Under the pieces are notes generated by a model, which did no database searches, was not told the DNA's origin, and saw only the letters and a list, made by a program, of their open reading frames with translations. The position numbers were made by a program, and so were the translations under genes. Shown one piece after another: positions 34,391-46,827 of a stretch of 64,000 nt of DNA. The first letter of the stretch is position 1, and every line of letters starts with the position of its first letter. This DNA is from Larix kaempferi (lineage: Eukaryota; Streptophyta; Pinopsida; Pinales; Pinaceae): positions 2,876,501-2,940,500 of the forward strand of contig BSBM01000426.1 of assembly GCA_027924585.1 (NCBI GenBank). The letters are read 5' to 3'.

Positions 34391-36982
34391 ACTTCTTATA
34401 TTTTGTAACATTACATAACTTTATGTTACATTTCATGATAGCATCTTCCCCATACTAGGCCAAATCTTCCTTTGTTCTTCTTCTTATAAAGTAAACATCA
34501 ATTCTTCAAGTTTCTACTTTAATTGTCAAATTTCATCCTCTCTCTTTTTCTTTTGGTAGTTCATTTTAAAATAGTTGAAACTTATCACTCTGAAAATCAT
34601 CAAGCTCTTTGTGAACCTATTTGAATCAAAAGAAAAATGCATAGAGTAACTATTCTTATAAACTATGATGCTAAGGGTTCTCATAGACTAACAATTTTTA
34701 ATAATGTCAAACAACAATGAATACTCCTACTTACACAATTTTCAATACATATCTTAACATTAAAGCATCCCTATCATAATAAAATGCTACAATGCTATAG
34801 ACTAATCAACAAAACAACCAAGAAAATTGCAACAAAGTACTAATCTCAACCAAACTAGTTTTTTTGGCTTTACTTTACTCATTTTTCATGGGCATGCAAC
34901 TCAACTTTTACATGAATCCTTTTCCTTTCAAGGCTCTCAAATTCTTTAGGTTGACTATATAATTGCATTCTTACATTTTCACATGCCTATTAGATTAGCT
35001 GTTTTTACTAAAAGATGTATTTCCCCAGCCAGAAGGCACCTCAAAGAAAGCAAGCAATAAAGAAAGAAAACAAGCAAGTACATAAGGAAAAAATAAAGAA
35101 AGGATTCACTAATATAGGAAATAAGGAAGGATGATGCTCGTTGTTGGGAGCTGATTCGATAACTTCGGGCTTTTGGTGAACGCCGCGTCTCGAAAGTTCG
35201 CTGGGGTTGTGCCAGAATAACAGAGTACAAGTGGTAAATAAGGCAAATAAAAAGGTCTCTAAGTGAAAACCAAAAAATTACAAATCATTTTCACAAAGCC
35301 CTAAAGGAGTTCTCAAGGATTAAGAGAAAAATATGTTAACCAACCTCCTGCACAAGTTCACATGTTAAATATTGAGTTATAAATAGATTGTTCCCTGAAC
35401 GATAACGTAATAAGCACCTTTTTGGGATCAACATACACACTTAAGTTTATTCCAACTATTATACCCGCTAGGTTTATTCAACTATTATACCCAAATGACC
35501 AACTTAGTACTAGTGTATCTATTATAATTGAGTTGCAACCACAAGTGCTCTGTCCATTATTGTCACACCATGATGACATCCATACATTTCCTCCAAAACA
35601 CGAAGGATACTAATAGTTTCTGCCACACTAAGTTTAGCCACATCCACCTGCCGCAAGATATCAATAGCAAAAGATCTAATAAGACATAGCACTAAAAGCG
35701 TATAAACAACGATTAGGTAAATTTAATAACCCGATTAAGCACTCATCTGCCGAATAGCGTATTAATCAAGTACTCACCACCCACCTGCTGAATACTCTGT
35801 TCGATCAATACGCTGAACATAACGAAAATTAAATATTATGGCAAAATGGGTCTATGTTGTTGAGATAATTTCTGCTAGAACGACACTATGAATCTGAGCG
35901 GATATAGAGAACTATGGCATAATAGATCTACGCATTTGCTGAGAGAGCCATTGAGGTCGAGGATCAAGAAAACAAATATTTGCTACTGAAAAGAAAGAGT
36001 ATTATTTTTCATTGATGGAGGAGCTTGCTTTGAAGGGTACAAGTGCTGGATATGTTGTTCTTGATGTAAAAAAAATATTTAGATTCGTGGAAAGGTTGAG
36101 TTATTAAGATTAGCACAACTATTTAATTTGTGGTCGGTGAACATTGATAGGTCACAAGTTAAATACCATAAACAGGTTATCTATTACTTGTTCTTCATGC
36201 TTAGTTGTAATCACTTGTTGTTTATGCCTCAACTGCCTATTACCTTCTTTAGTTAAATGGGTTGTCTATCACTACCTCTTATCAATGCATGAGCTCCTAG
36301 TTATCCATGCATCAACTACTACTTATTTTTTAAAGTTTTTTTTGTTCATAATTGTTTATTTCTAATTTTGAAAGATGCCTATAAAATCAAATTGGAGAGT
36401 ACACTTCTCCCATCCTCCTTCAATCTAGGAATATCTTACTTGTTCTCCATGCTTAGCTGTAATCACCTGTTGTCTATGCTTGTTTATGCCTCAGCTACAT
36501 GTTACCTTCTTTAGTTAAATAGGTTGTTTATCATTGCCAACTATTTTTTATGTTTCCTTTTTTTCCATAATTTATTTTAAACCACTCCATAAAAAACAAT
36601 CTTAAGTACTTTGTAAATTACTTACACTCTAGTATTGTGTGATGAAAGTGAAAAGTTATGATTAAGAAGAATATACTTTGAAGGAAGGAAGAGATCTAAG
36701 TCTAAGGAATAGAATGAGGTTATACCTATACCAATCTGATAAGGTTTAGTCATAACTTTGATTATAAAGTTCGAAGATATATTTATTTTTTTAGACTAGG
36801 AGCATTATACCTTAATACCATTGGATGTGGTATTTTCCTTCTCATCTCTATCAAAGAGATCAATTTTTACAATTTGAAAGAATTGAAATACAAAATAATG
36901 AAGAAACACAAACCATGAGGTTATGTAGAATAAGATTTGAAAATGCACTTAAATAAAAATTTCAAACTTAATCAATGCTCAC

Positions 36983-36984
<2 letters not shown>
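34391..36984. other. Non-coding AT-rich sequence
   Basis: No supported gene. A direct duplication of about 100 bases (36178-36275 and 36432-36537, offset about 255) contains CTTGTTCTTCATGCTTAG and TTACCTTCTTTAGTTAAAT. A frame on the minus strand (34979-35230) has no recognisable domain. Confidence 0.55.

Positions 36985-37037
<53 letters not shown>
36985..37037. repeat. (TA)n microsatellite
   Basis: About 52 bases of uninterrupted TA. Confidence 0.95.
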
Positions 37038-37039
<2 letters not shown>

Positions 37040-38570
37040 CAGTGAATTGTTAACCTAAAAAAGAAGTTGAAATACTATCATTTTATTTTTGTTAATTTTA
37101 ACTTAGAAATCAAATTTAATTTTCTAAAATCATAAATTTAAATAATAAAATGAATATTGTTAAAAGTAATAGTTTAAATACATTATGATTTGAAATTTTT
37201 TTACCATATTTTTGAGATCGTTTTTGTTTAAAATCTAGTTAAAATTTTAGAAGAGTTGTAGTAATTGTATATATTTGTTGTTGAGGTTGCATAATCCAAG
37301 TGTAATATGGACATTTGAAGTGGTTGAATCCATTTATGCATTCAAAAATGCGATTTAAGTTATGGAAAATTGCAATTTAACCAAATATTATCTTAAAAAA
37401 TTCAATTGTTGAAATGATGACTAATGGTCATTATTTCATAATGAAACTAAAAGCTAGGCTATCTCAAAAATATATTGACATAAGTGAATTTATAAAATTT
37501 GTATTATAAAGTATGTCAAGGATGAGTTTATCGAGATCATAAATGAACATTAATATAACAAGAAAAATAATAATAAAATTATATTTCAAGGTCACTCGAA
37601 TATATAATAAATCATGATAGGTCAACCTCATAATTTGTTGGTATGCCAACTAGGCACATGAGGTGTACCAACCTAGAAGATAACTATTAATCTATTTAAG
37701 TTTAACAAGATGCATGTATACTAAAATACCTACCTAAAATATAAGGAAATGTAGGAAAAAAAATGATTCCAGACAATAAGGATCACTCTTTGAGAGTAGC
37801 CAATTATAATTGTTCTCACTGTCAGTTTTGTCATCTAATTACGCCGAAGGCGTTCTTTCATTGAGAAGTTGTTTCTTGACACTGTTTAAAGATTCCTCAT
37901 CTATTAAGCAAATGATATTACAACACGTGTCTTATTCATTTACTTCTTATCCCTTCACACTCCACTCCATTTAACGTTCCTGCACTTCACATGGTGAGGT
38001 CTCGTGGTACTTCCATCTACTCCCTTTCCTGATAGTGAAGGACTGAGGTTTCCTCGATTTATAGTCAACGAGTGAAAGAAGGCACGTTCCAACCAGAAGT
38101 TTATCATTTCGGGTCTCGTCATTGTACTCCAAGATTGTTGTGATAATCTCTTTTGGGAGTGTACTGAGATCTCTTATGAGATTGTTGCGATAATCAGTGA
38201 GGTCGCTACCAAAAATCTCTCCAGATATTGTTGCGATTATTAAAGTTCCATTGTTGTGATTATTAAAGTCGGAGATTGGGGCAACACTGTTCATGGAAGA
38301 AGAGTAAAATGCCTCATCAGTACAGGTGGTCCATTGTACTTGGAACTCTACTCTACTGTTAGGCGCCCCTTTAATGCATCACCATTGTTCTAAATTGTTT
38401 TCTCTTATGTATGTGTGTTTATGTGTTTTTCGGCTGGGGTTTCTTCATTTAAATGGGGAATATGAGAGTCGAGTAAGAATGGATTTTATTGTTGTTTCAC
38501 TTGCTGTAGAACACGAGATTGAATTCGACCAGAGGAGGGAATTAGATTTGATAAAAAATAGATCAGTTAG
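37038..38570. other. Non-coding sequence before the kinase exon
   Basis: No gene supported. A short segment at 37838-37875 (ATTACGCCGAAGGCGTT then TTGAGAAG) resembles one at about 59835-59865, perhaps ends of the same small element. Open frames at 37971-38294 (minus) and 38326-38580 (plus) have no recognisable domain. The second abuts the kinase exon in another frame. Confidence 0.5.
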
Positions 38571-38681
38571 TTCGAGGTAGTGAAGGACATCGACTCTGGC
38601 AGTTTTGGTGTGGCGAGAGTGATGCAAAACAAGAATACAAAGAAGTTTGTCGCGATGAAATACATCGAGAGAGGCTGTAAG
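38571..38681 (+). pseudogene. SnRK2-type kinase N-lobe exon, isolated
   Basis: Reads FEVVKDIDSGSFGVARVM and then KKFVAMKYIERGC, closely matching the first kinase-domain segment of plant SnRK2 stress kinases (ELVKDIGSGNFGVAR... VAVKYIERG). It has a glycine-rich loop (GSFGVA; the first Gly of the G-x-G triplet is Asp) and the catalytic Lys in AMKYIERG. The exon ends AAG at 38681, followed by GTATGG, a possible splice donor near the usual SnRK2 exon boundary. Upstream it opens after TTAG, with a stop in frame if read through. No following kinase exon (for example HRDLK or DFG) is visible downstream in this window. It is a relic, a captured exon, or the first exon of a gene with a very long intron. 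Confidence 0.7.
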
Positions 38682-41278
38682 GTATGGCCTAATGATTTGT
38701 AGAGACCCATAGTTGTTGATTATTTGGGTGTTTTTCACATTTGTTCCTCCGCTTGTTATCGTTTAGCTGTTTATAGAGTCCGGTTACTGATGATTATATG
38801 AATGTTTTTGTCAATTTATCATTGGCTATCATTTTGTTGCTTGTGTTTTGGGGGTATTTATTTAAGGTGGAAAACATGGATTTCATGTCTAAATTTATTC
38901 GATAGTTGTGAAAATCGTGAATAACCATTGTAAAATAATTAGTTTCCTTGTTTTTTTCTTGCCTGGAATATTCATTACAGGGGATGCTCGGACGCTATTA
39001 CTCTGGTTCTGGCAACAGTTTCCACTTCGATTGGGGAGTGCAGGAGCAAATTTTGTGAGAAGGTTCTAGTGTTGTAAGTATGGGAGGAGGAGGCGGTGGT
39101 GGTGGAGGGGGAAAGGAGGAGGTGGTGGCAGCGATGGTGGAGGAGCTACGAAGGTGGGTGAATTACAACCGCATCTAACCCAGGATCAACTTACGGGAAT
39201 ATATTACTACATAACCAGTGCTCCTCCATAGCCTATGATTTCTTTTACATGATAATAGTTTTTAATGCTTTCTGTCCTCAATTGTATCTCTTGAATATGT
39301 TTTGTCTTAAACCCATAAGGTTATCCAACTATGAGACTATTTATGTTTCTCGTTACCTATGAAACTCGTCTATCACTACATTTTTTGCTTGACCCAACTA
39401 CAAATCTTGCTCAATACTCTCATAAATGCATTATTTTTGTGACTGATTTGTGTCTATGTTTACTGAAGCTGCTATTCGAATTAGCAGTCATTCCATTAGC
39501 AGAGCACTATGAATGAGGGTTTCTAGCAAAATTTAACCGACATAAATCTAGAGTTCCTCGACATTCCTGAAAATCCGATCCAAAGCCACAGCCTGGAATC
39601 CTTTGAATATTCATTGCATTTTTTTGTCTTCATGGGTTAGCCTTTCTCGGAGGTAGACTTAGTTATCCCAAATCGACATCATTAGTAAAATCCCATCCCA
39701 AAATTGAACTTATTAATGAGCTAGCAACTTTACATCTCTTTTTTCTTCAAACTTTTAATTCTTATAAATTTATTCAGTTGATTTTTTTGAATTTGGTTTT
39801 ATTTCTTAAAAGATTATGTTGTTCAAAATCTGGTTGGTTTAAAGTTCATATGGGTAAAGAAAATGAAAAATGCATCCGGGAACACCATTGGGTATTTAGT
39901 AAAATATAACTAAATCATGGCCTTCATTGGTTATGTTGTTGTTATTATTATTTAAATTTTAAAGAGAAACATACAAGAAGTTTTGTTATGTATATGCAGG
40001 GAATGGTAAAACACCCGACCTATAACTGTAGGGCTTCAAATTGGACTGTAATGGAAACTTGTCTAGATATAGATACTTGTGCATTGTTGTCTATATAATT
40101 TAGCATCCATTCGTGCGGTGTTTATGATTTTCAAAACAACATACGTACATAAAGTTTGGGGTAGGGAATTCATGGCCCCATTGACCTCGATTGCTTTTAG
40201 TGTTATTGTATGTCTAAGCACCAGTTTTGATTTCTACAGTTTGACAATTTTGATAGAATGCGTGGTGGTATTGTTTAAGCTTTAATTAAAGCTCTTCATC
40301 TTCCATGGAATGTGGCAAATTATTATTATTTTAATTATGAACAGTCCATTGTTGAGATTGTAATCCTGAAAGTCTGGATCGATTCAAAGACCTTACAAAC
40401 CCCAGATAAAATTTTTAGCTTCTTTATAAGTTGGACTGTTGGTTCTATTTTACAAGTAGCTAAATGCATGGAAACTTGGAGGAGATGACAATGTAATTGG
40501 AGAAATTAGATATTGTATGTTTCTCATATTCCATAATGCTAAAATTAATAAATTGTTATGTTCTTTCAAGATGCTCATTGAAAATTCTCAGAATATTTCA
40601 AACGGTTTTTTGTGATCTTAGCTAGACTGTAAGCTCTTTATCTTTTTTCTTTTTTTCAATATTATCTAGAGTGGGTTTTTCACTCCCACTTTCTACCTAC
40701 ACTAGATGTACTCTAATCTCACTGACCTACTTACTTTTGTGTTGATTTGTTGGCATCAATAAAACTATCTTATCTTATCTTCCTAACAAATGCAAAGTGA
40801 CCTCGCTACAAACTCCACACACAAAATTACCGTTGAATATTGCCACTAACAAATGCAAAGTGACCTCAAACTCCACACACAAAATTACCGTTGAAGGTTG
40901 CCAAGAACTTCTGTAAAGTTTATCTTTATTTTAATTAAAAAGTCAATTCAAAGCAGAAAATTTCGATTATAAGTTACACCTGCTATTGTGTGTGGTAGTA
41001 CATTTTTTAGTTGTTAGTTGTACAATTCTCAATAATGAATAATATCCTATATTGTATTGCTTATTCAACTTTCAGAGCCAAGGCATTGAAATTGTTGATT
41101 ATTTATGTGTTTGATCAATTATGAATACGTCAGACCTTTGCAGTATCATATTTATGGGGAACTGCATAGCTCTCTATTCCAAGTGGTAAATTTGCATGTC
41201 CATGTATGTTTTCCACCCTCTGATTTGGATTTGTCAATTGACTTCTTAATTTTATGGGTTTATAGTTATACGTTATAG
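38682..41278. other. Non-coding sequence between the two gene relics
   Basis: Contains a GGN-rich stretch (39080-39150) and a 62-bp tandem duplication (40783-40905) of AACAAATGCAAAGTGACCTC with CACACACAAAATTACCGTTG. No kinase or polymerase exon is recognised. Confidence 0.55.
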
Positions 41279-42352
41279 AAATTTCGAAATGTAAGGATTA
41301 TAAATGGCAGTGGGAGTAAAGTTATGTTGTTACAGCTTTGGGTGCATCCCTGGATATATTACAGAACTGGACACAATGATATCTATGTGAGTGTCCCTTT
41401 TCCTTTGTTGGATGACGAGGATCCCTGGATTCGAACCTTGGAATTCACTCCTAACAATGCATTGGGTAGATGCCTGGCCTACAAAATTGATCTGTCTCCT
41501 GGTGATATGATGAAAAAGGCCATTGACTATTTCAAACATGATAGGTTGCTGGATGAAAAACCACCTCCTACTTTGAAAATTGATAATTAGCCATATGTGT
41601 CCAGCAAGGGAATTTTTTTCACCCTGTCACACTGCCCAAAAATTCCTTCTTAGACCATGTTCCTTCTGAATGGGCATTGTCAATTATCAAAGAATAAATA
41701 CCAAGTTTTACAATTTGTTGGATCTTATTGTGATAGCAACCAAGTTGAGTACCATGGCGCTCAGGGATATGCTTTCCTACATCTACCCAATTTTTTATGC
41801 CCTTGTAAGTTTTAGGATTGTTCTTAACTGGATTTCAGAGAATCCAAAGCTCCTGAAGGCCCAAAGATAGTCGAGGAATGGTACTCAAGAATATGCTTGC
41901 CTACATCTACCTAATTTGTTTATGCCCTTGGAAGTTTTAGGACTATTCTTAACTGGATTTCAGAGAATCCAAAGATCCTGAAGGCCCACATATAGTCGAG
42001 CAAAAAATTGAAGTGAGGAGATTGGTCATCGCACCCAGAAAATCCTACTGTCTTGCTCCAGAGGTGGAATGGTCAAACAAAGTCTTAAGGCCACTAGAAA
42101 ATCCTATTGTCTTGTCCAGAGGTGGAATGGTCAAACAGAGTCTTAAGGCCACTTTAAGAGGTTTGCAGACCGACTTCTGTGAGTAACTTTCATGTATTCA
42201 ATGGTTAAAGAGGTTTCCTCTGGCTCTATTGCATATAGGACAGCTATTTTTGAGCATGTAAAGAAAATACTCCATAAGGTTTTTATGCTATGTGGACATC
42301 ACTAATTATTTTTAGCGTTCTCTGCAAATCAATTGAGAGACCTTTCTACATG
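41279..42352 (+). pseudogene. RDR6: RDR6-like RNA-dependent RNA polymerase, pseudogene fragment
   Basis: RDR6 makes double-stranded RNA for trans-acting siRNA and transgene silencing. 41279-41590 gives an 88-codon frame from its ATG with LLDDEDPWIRTLEFT, the RDR6 signature upstream of the catalytic core, then NALGRCLAYKIDLSP and AIDYFKHDR. A TAG at 41588 interrupts. After a frame change, 41657-41870 gives FLLNGIVNYQRINTKFYNLL and NWISENPKLLKA. 41875-41997 is a diverged tandem copy of the preceding 120 bases. 42000-42180 gives IEVRRLVIAPRKSYCLAPEV, again with a short internal repeat. 42180-42352 ends in AFSANQLRD. Order and spacing match the family. The catalytic DLDGD region and both termini are absent. 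Identity is from recalled family sequence. Confidence 0.88.
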
Positions 42353-44149
42353 ATTAGAAAAAGGAATGAGATACAATGCAGAATAGGTATTGGATATAAT
42401 TGATTTGCTCTTGCAGAGCCTTCAGGAACTCGATCCATTAACTTTAGAAACATTTACAACAAGGATTCATATGGTCTTTAATGTTATGATTCTTTTACCT
42501 CATGGTAATTTTTGGCTAGGAAAATGTTTTAGAAATGCTAGACACTAGTGGACAGGTAAGATGCTCACTGCCTCCAGGGTTAGCATCTGCTACACTGTGC
42601 TTAGCCCTGCTCGCATTATTGCCGATAAATGAAAAAAAAACTTTCTTGATAAGTAAATCAATCTTCGGAAACTGTCTCTAAATATCTCTTAACTGAGCAA
42701 AATAAATCCTCAATGAGGGAATTCAAATTCAATCATAAAGTCTTTTATTTCTAACATTCCCCGTAAGCTTTCTATGCAAATAAGTTTAACTTGTGCTGTC
42801 TTTGACCCTTGCGCTAGGGTTTTCATCATTTTGCATATATATCTTTTCGTTTTGATGATGATTCCCATGCCATATAGAGTCTGACAGAACTCCAAAAACT
42901 GTCTCCCACTATGGGAAATTGCAAAGCTCCTTCATTCCACTACACTCTGCTAGATCAATAGCTTCTTCTTCCCAGTATTTCCAGTGTTATGCTCATTCAA
43001 GCACGGAATTTATCTCGAGCAAAACTTCTTCGTGCAAATAAATCCCCTTATATTTTCCCTTTCTTTGATTTAATTGTTAAAACCTCAATCACCTGGGATT
43101 TTCTTTCCTACAAATAGCTAAATTCAGCTGTGTTCCCCAACACATCTCTAAATTCTTCATCTAACATGCTTCTTTAATTTAATATGTTCTCATAAACCAG
43201 CTTCCTCTCTACCTTTGAAGTGCTTCCAGACTCCTTTCATTTCAACACTTCACTTCCCAGGGCTACGGTTGAATAGTTACAGAGATCTTAAATCATAGAT
43301 CTTACTGCTATTACAATCTGGTAGGCTTCGTTGGTCTGGGCGGTAGTTAAAATACACCTTTAACATTTGTGCATAAGGTAGAACAACCACATACCTGTGA
43401 GTGGGGATCACTTTCATGTAAGGTGAAATGGCTTTGTTTTAGACACAAGCACTATATGTTAGCCTCCACAAATTTAGCACTGGGGCTTCCATTGAAGGCA
43501 CTTACTTTGATGCCACCGATGAATGCTAAACTATGAGAGCTGAGGACTTGGTATTCTTTGTTTGATTTCTTAATTATATGATAATTGTTTTGCTTAAATG
43601 GGTTTCCATACTACATTACATGTTAAATTGATGTTTTTAGTTATGTATTTCAATAGTATTATGTCTGATTTCTCAGTGGAACAAAATATTCTATTTCGGG
43701 ATCAATAGAATTGAGCATCATCTCTCAATCTTCTTATTTTGGTATTAATAGATTTGAGGCATCATCTTCACTCTTCTTATTGCCACTATTTGAGGCATCA
43801 TCTCTCCATTGTCCCTTTTCTATAATAAGAGAACCTTTTGTTGCAGAGATCTTGCGGATTTTTTGTTTCTTTCAGTGCATTAAAATTATGGGGAGTGGGG
43901 AGAGTGCTTGGCATTTATTCCACCATGATGGAGGCTCTCCTTGATCATATGTTATTTGATGTTCCTATTTGAGTAAGTTCTTCCTATTTAAATTTTTTGG
44001 GAAGGGAGTGCTTGTGGTCTATTTTAAGCGTGATGCAGGCTCTTCTTTACCCCTACTTTAGTCGATGTACCTATTTGATCAAGTTCTGCCTATATAACAT
44101 TTGTACAACCTCTGTTAAGGATTTTATTATGGTTTTTCTTTTATAGGTA
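42353..44149. other. Non-coding sequence after the RDR6 relic
   Basis: No supported gene. A 61-codon minus frame at 42710-42895 has regular amino-acid composition but no domain I recognise. Nothing in it matches the remainder of an RDR gene. Confidence 0.5.
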
Positions 44150-44765
44150 GTTTGTATATCACCTTGTTTTTCATTATATTTACTTTTCTTAAGAATAGTT
44201 TCATCTTGTCAATCAATATTTCTTTCAATTTCTTTCATATATGACTTGTACAACATAGCTGTAGTGGATATGTTTTTTTTCATTATGTCTACTTGTTTTA
44301 AAACTATTTTCATCTTGTCAATCTATACTTATTTGATATATGACTTGTAAAACATATCTGCAGTGGATATGTTTTTTTTTCATTATGTCTACTTGTTTTA
44401 AGAATATTTTCATCTTGTCAATCTATATTTCTTTGATATATAACTTGTACAACATATCTGCAGTGGATATGTTTTTTTCATTATGTATACTTGTTTTAAG
44501 AATATTTTCATCTTGTCAATCTATATTTCTTTGATATATAACTTGTACAACAAATCTGCACTGGATATGTATTTTTTCATTATCTCTACTTGTTTTAAGA
44601 ATATTTTCATCTTGTCAATCTATATTTCTTGATATATCATTTGTACGACACATCTGCACTGGATATATTTTTTTTCATTATGTCTACTTGTTTTAACTTT
44701 TAAGAATATTTTCATCTTATAAATCTATATTTCTTTGATATCTATACTTCTTTGATATATGACTT
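44150..44765. repeat. Tandem repeat, about 100-bp unit, six copies
   Basis: TTTTCATCTTGTCAATCTAT recurs at about 44200, 44310, 44410, 44508, 44607 and 44712. Each copy is followed by TTGATATATNACTTGTACAA, ATCTGCAGTGGATATG and a T-run. Units are very similar, which points to recent expansion. The open frame at 44340-44534 is a product of the repeat. Confidence 0.92.
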
Positions 44766-46015
44766 GCATTGGATATGTTTTTTTTTTGCATATGCTTAAT
44801 TGCTTGCGGTTATATCCATCGTTTCTTGTAGGTTTTTAAGAATGATCAGACCATTTCTCTTTGATGAGTCTTCTCTCATGCAACTTCATAGAGTTTTTAG
44901 TTCTTAAAGATGGGAAAATGTTTAAAAACAATTACATGATGGTTGGAAATGTGTAGTGATGGTTTGTTTTTCAAAATATATAATTTTTTGATAGGGAGGG
45001 TTTTTAAACCAATGATGCTTTGTAATATATATGAATTGTATTTGGAAGTTTTAGAAATGTAGTCAAGCTACTTATCTATAATTTATAAGTTTTAGAAATG
45101 TTGTCAAGCTACTTATCTATTTGACTGGAGAAATCATGCAGATCATCCCATTATTATCATTTTGGAAATCGTTATAGTCTATTTATTTTTTTCCAGATTA
45201 ACAAACAGGTATCCGTTTAAGTAGTACTGGACTATGAACATAGGAAGAATTGCATGACAGAGAAACCGTGAGGACCTACTTCATTAGCTTTGGCCTTTGA
45301 ATAAGGCAAAAGTTATTAATTGTGAGACTTCAAAGTTTATTGACGAAGTGCCAAAGTGTATTACTATAGGTTCACACTGTGAGACTTTGGTATATGACTT
45401 GTACAACATATCTGCACTGGATATGATTTTTTTTTGCATATGCTTAGTTGCTTGCGATTTTAGTATATCCGTCGTCTCTTGTAAGGTTTTTAAGGTTTTT
45501 TTTAGAATGATCAGACCATTTTTTGTGTTTCTTTTGTGACGAGTCTATTCTCTCATGCAACTTCATTGAGTTTTTAAGGATGGGAAAATGTTTTAAAAAA
45601 TATTTGATGGTTGGAAATTTGTAAAGATGGTTTGTTTTTTCAAAATATATATTTTTTCGATATGGACCGGTTTGTAAACCAGTGATGCGTTGTAATATCT
45701 ATAAAATGTATTTGGAAGTTGTAGAAATGTAGTCAAGCGACTTACCTATTTGACTAGAGAAATCATGTAGATCATCCAAATATTTTCTTTTTGGAAATTG
45801 TTATCGTCTATTTACCTTTTCCCAGATTAACAAACAAGCATCCATGTAAGTACTATTGGACTATGAACATAGGAAGGATCTCATAACAGAGAAACCATGA
45901 GAACCTACTTCATTAGCTCTGGTCTTTGAATAAGGAAAAGTTATTAAATGTGAGACTTCCAAGTTTATTGGCGAAATGCCAAAGAGTACTAATATAGGTT
46001 CACACTGTGAGACTT
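44757..46015. repeat. Direct duplication of about 630-665 bp
   Basis: Copy 1 (44757-45388) and copy 2 (45389-46015) share, in order, GACTTG with TGGATATG and a T-run, AATGATCAGACCATTT (44841 and 45506), TGTATTTGGAAGTT, CCTACTTCATTAGCT (45275 and 45904) and TAGGTTCACACTGTGAGACT. Both begin with a piece of the 100-bp repeat unit, so the larger duplication probably grew from that array. No gene is present. Confidence 0.85.
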
Positions 46016-46091
46016 CTAAGTTGGTGCCGAAGTGTATTAATATGGATTCATAGAAAATCATGGGAATGCTTGTTGTTGAAGCGTTATAGAC

Positions 46092-46348
46092 TATTAGAAA
46101 TAGTAATTACTTCAATTAACTTAGCTTTTACATTCAGTTCCTATTTAGACGTTCAGTTAATAAATGCAACAACATGCTTTGCATGCATGCAAAAGCTAGT
46201 TTAGAGCTTTTAGGGTTTTCCATAAGTGTTTAAATACACATTAGATTATTGTTTGTATTACATCAGTTGATCTCCGTTTAGGAATAAAGATTGAAGAGAC
46301 GTAGCTCATTCTGCATTATCTTTGTTTTATTTCTGCCTCCATCCTTCA
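46092..46348 (+). repeat. Copia 5' LTR
   Basis: Begins TATTAGAAATAG where the 3' copy has TGTTAGAAATAG, so the terminal TG is mutated to TA. Ends CCTTCA. It contains a perfect 16-base palindrome (TTTGCATGCATGCAAA, 46178-46193) and a weak TATA-like TTTAAATACA near 46229. Confidence 0.95.
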
Positions 46349-46827
46349 GTTGTAAGTTTTTTGAAGAATTTTCACAAAAAAAAATAAAAAAATTGGAGAA
46401 ATTATAAAAAAGTTCTTTTTGGAACTACCGCGACCTCCATATAGGCCAGAGGACGGTAAGTTAGAGAACTACCGCGACCTCTCTATAGGCCAAAGCATGG
46501 TAGTTTCGAGAGATACGAGGTAAAAAAATTAGAAATTATCGCGACCATCACATAGGCCAGAACGCAGTAGTTAGGGAAGACCCGCGACACTTAGGGCAAG
46601 AGAAGAAGATATTTTCTGAGAAAGATATTTTTTATTCATTATTTCAAGAGAGTAAATTTATTTTTAACAGCGTGATTCTCTTTCACGAAGAGATTCTTTG
46701 AGTAAGAATTTTTCTTTTTACAAAAGAAGAAGATATTTTTCAAATCTTGTTTAAGAGGGAGACATTATTTTGAAAAAAGAGGAAGGATATTATTTTGAAA
46801 AAGCCAGTGAAGGACACCACAACGTCT
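46349..46827 (+). other. Copia leader with four hairpin-like repeats
   Basis: Four copies of a GAACTACCGCGACC...ATAGGCC unit start near 46422, 46466, 46532 and 46576. Ends such as ACTACC and GGTAGT within a unit are complementary, so hairpins are possible in RNA. No tRNA-iMet type PBS follows the LTR; the first bases are GTTGTAAGTTTTTTG. In retroelements such leaders hold packaging and dimerisation signals. That role is inferred. Confidence 0.6.

Noticed and set aside
34979-35230. 83-codon minus frame with a hydrophobic stretch
   Set aside because: The hydrophobic run comes from A-rich plus-strand sequence. No domain or splice context.
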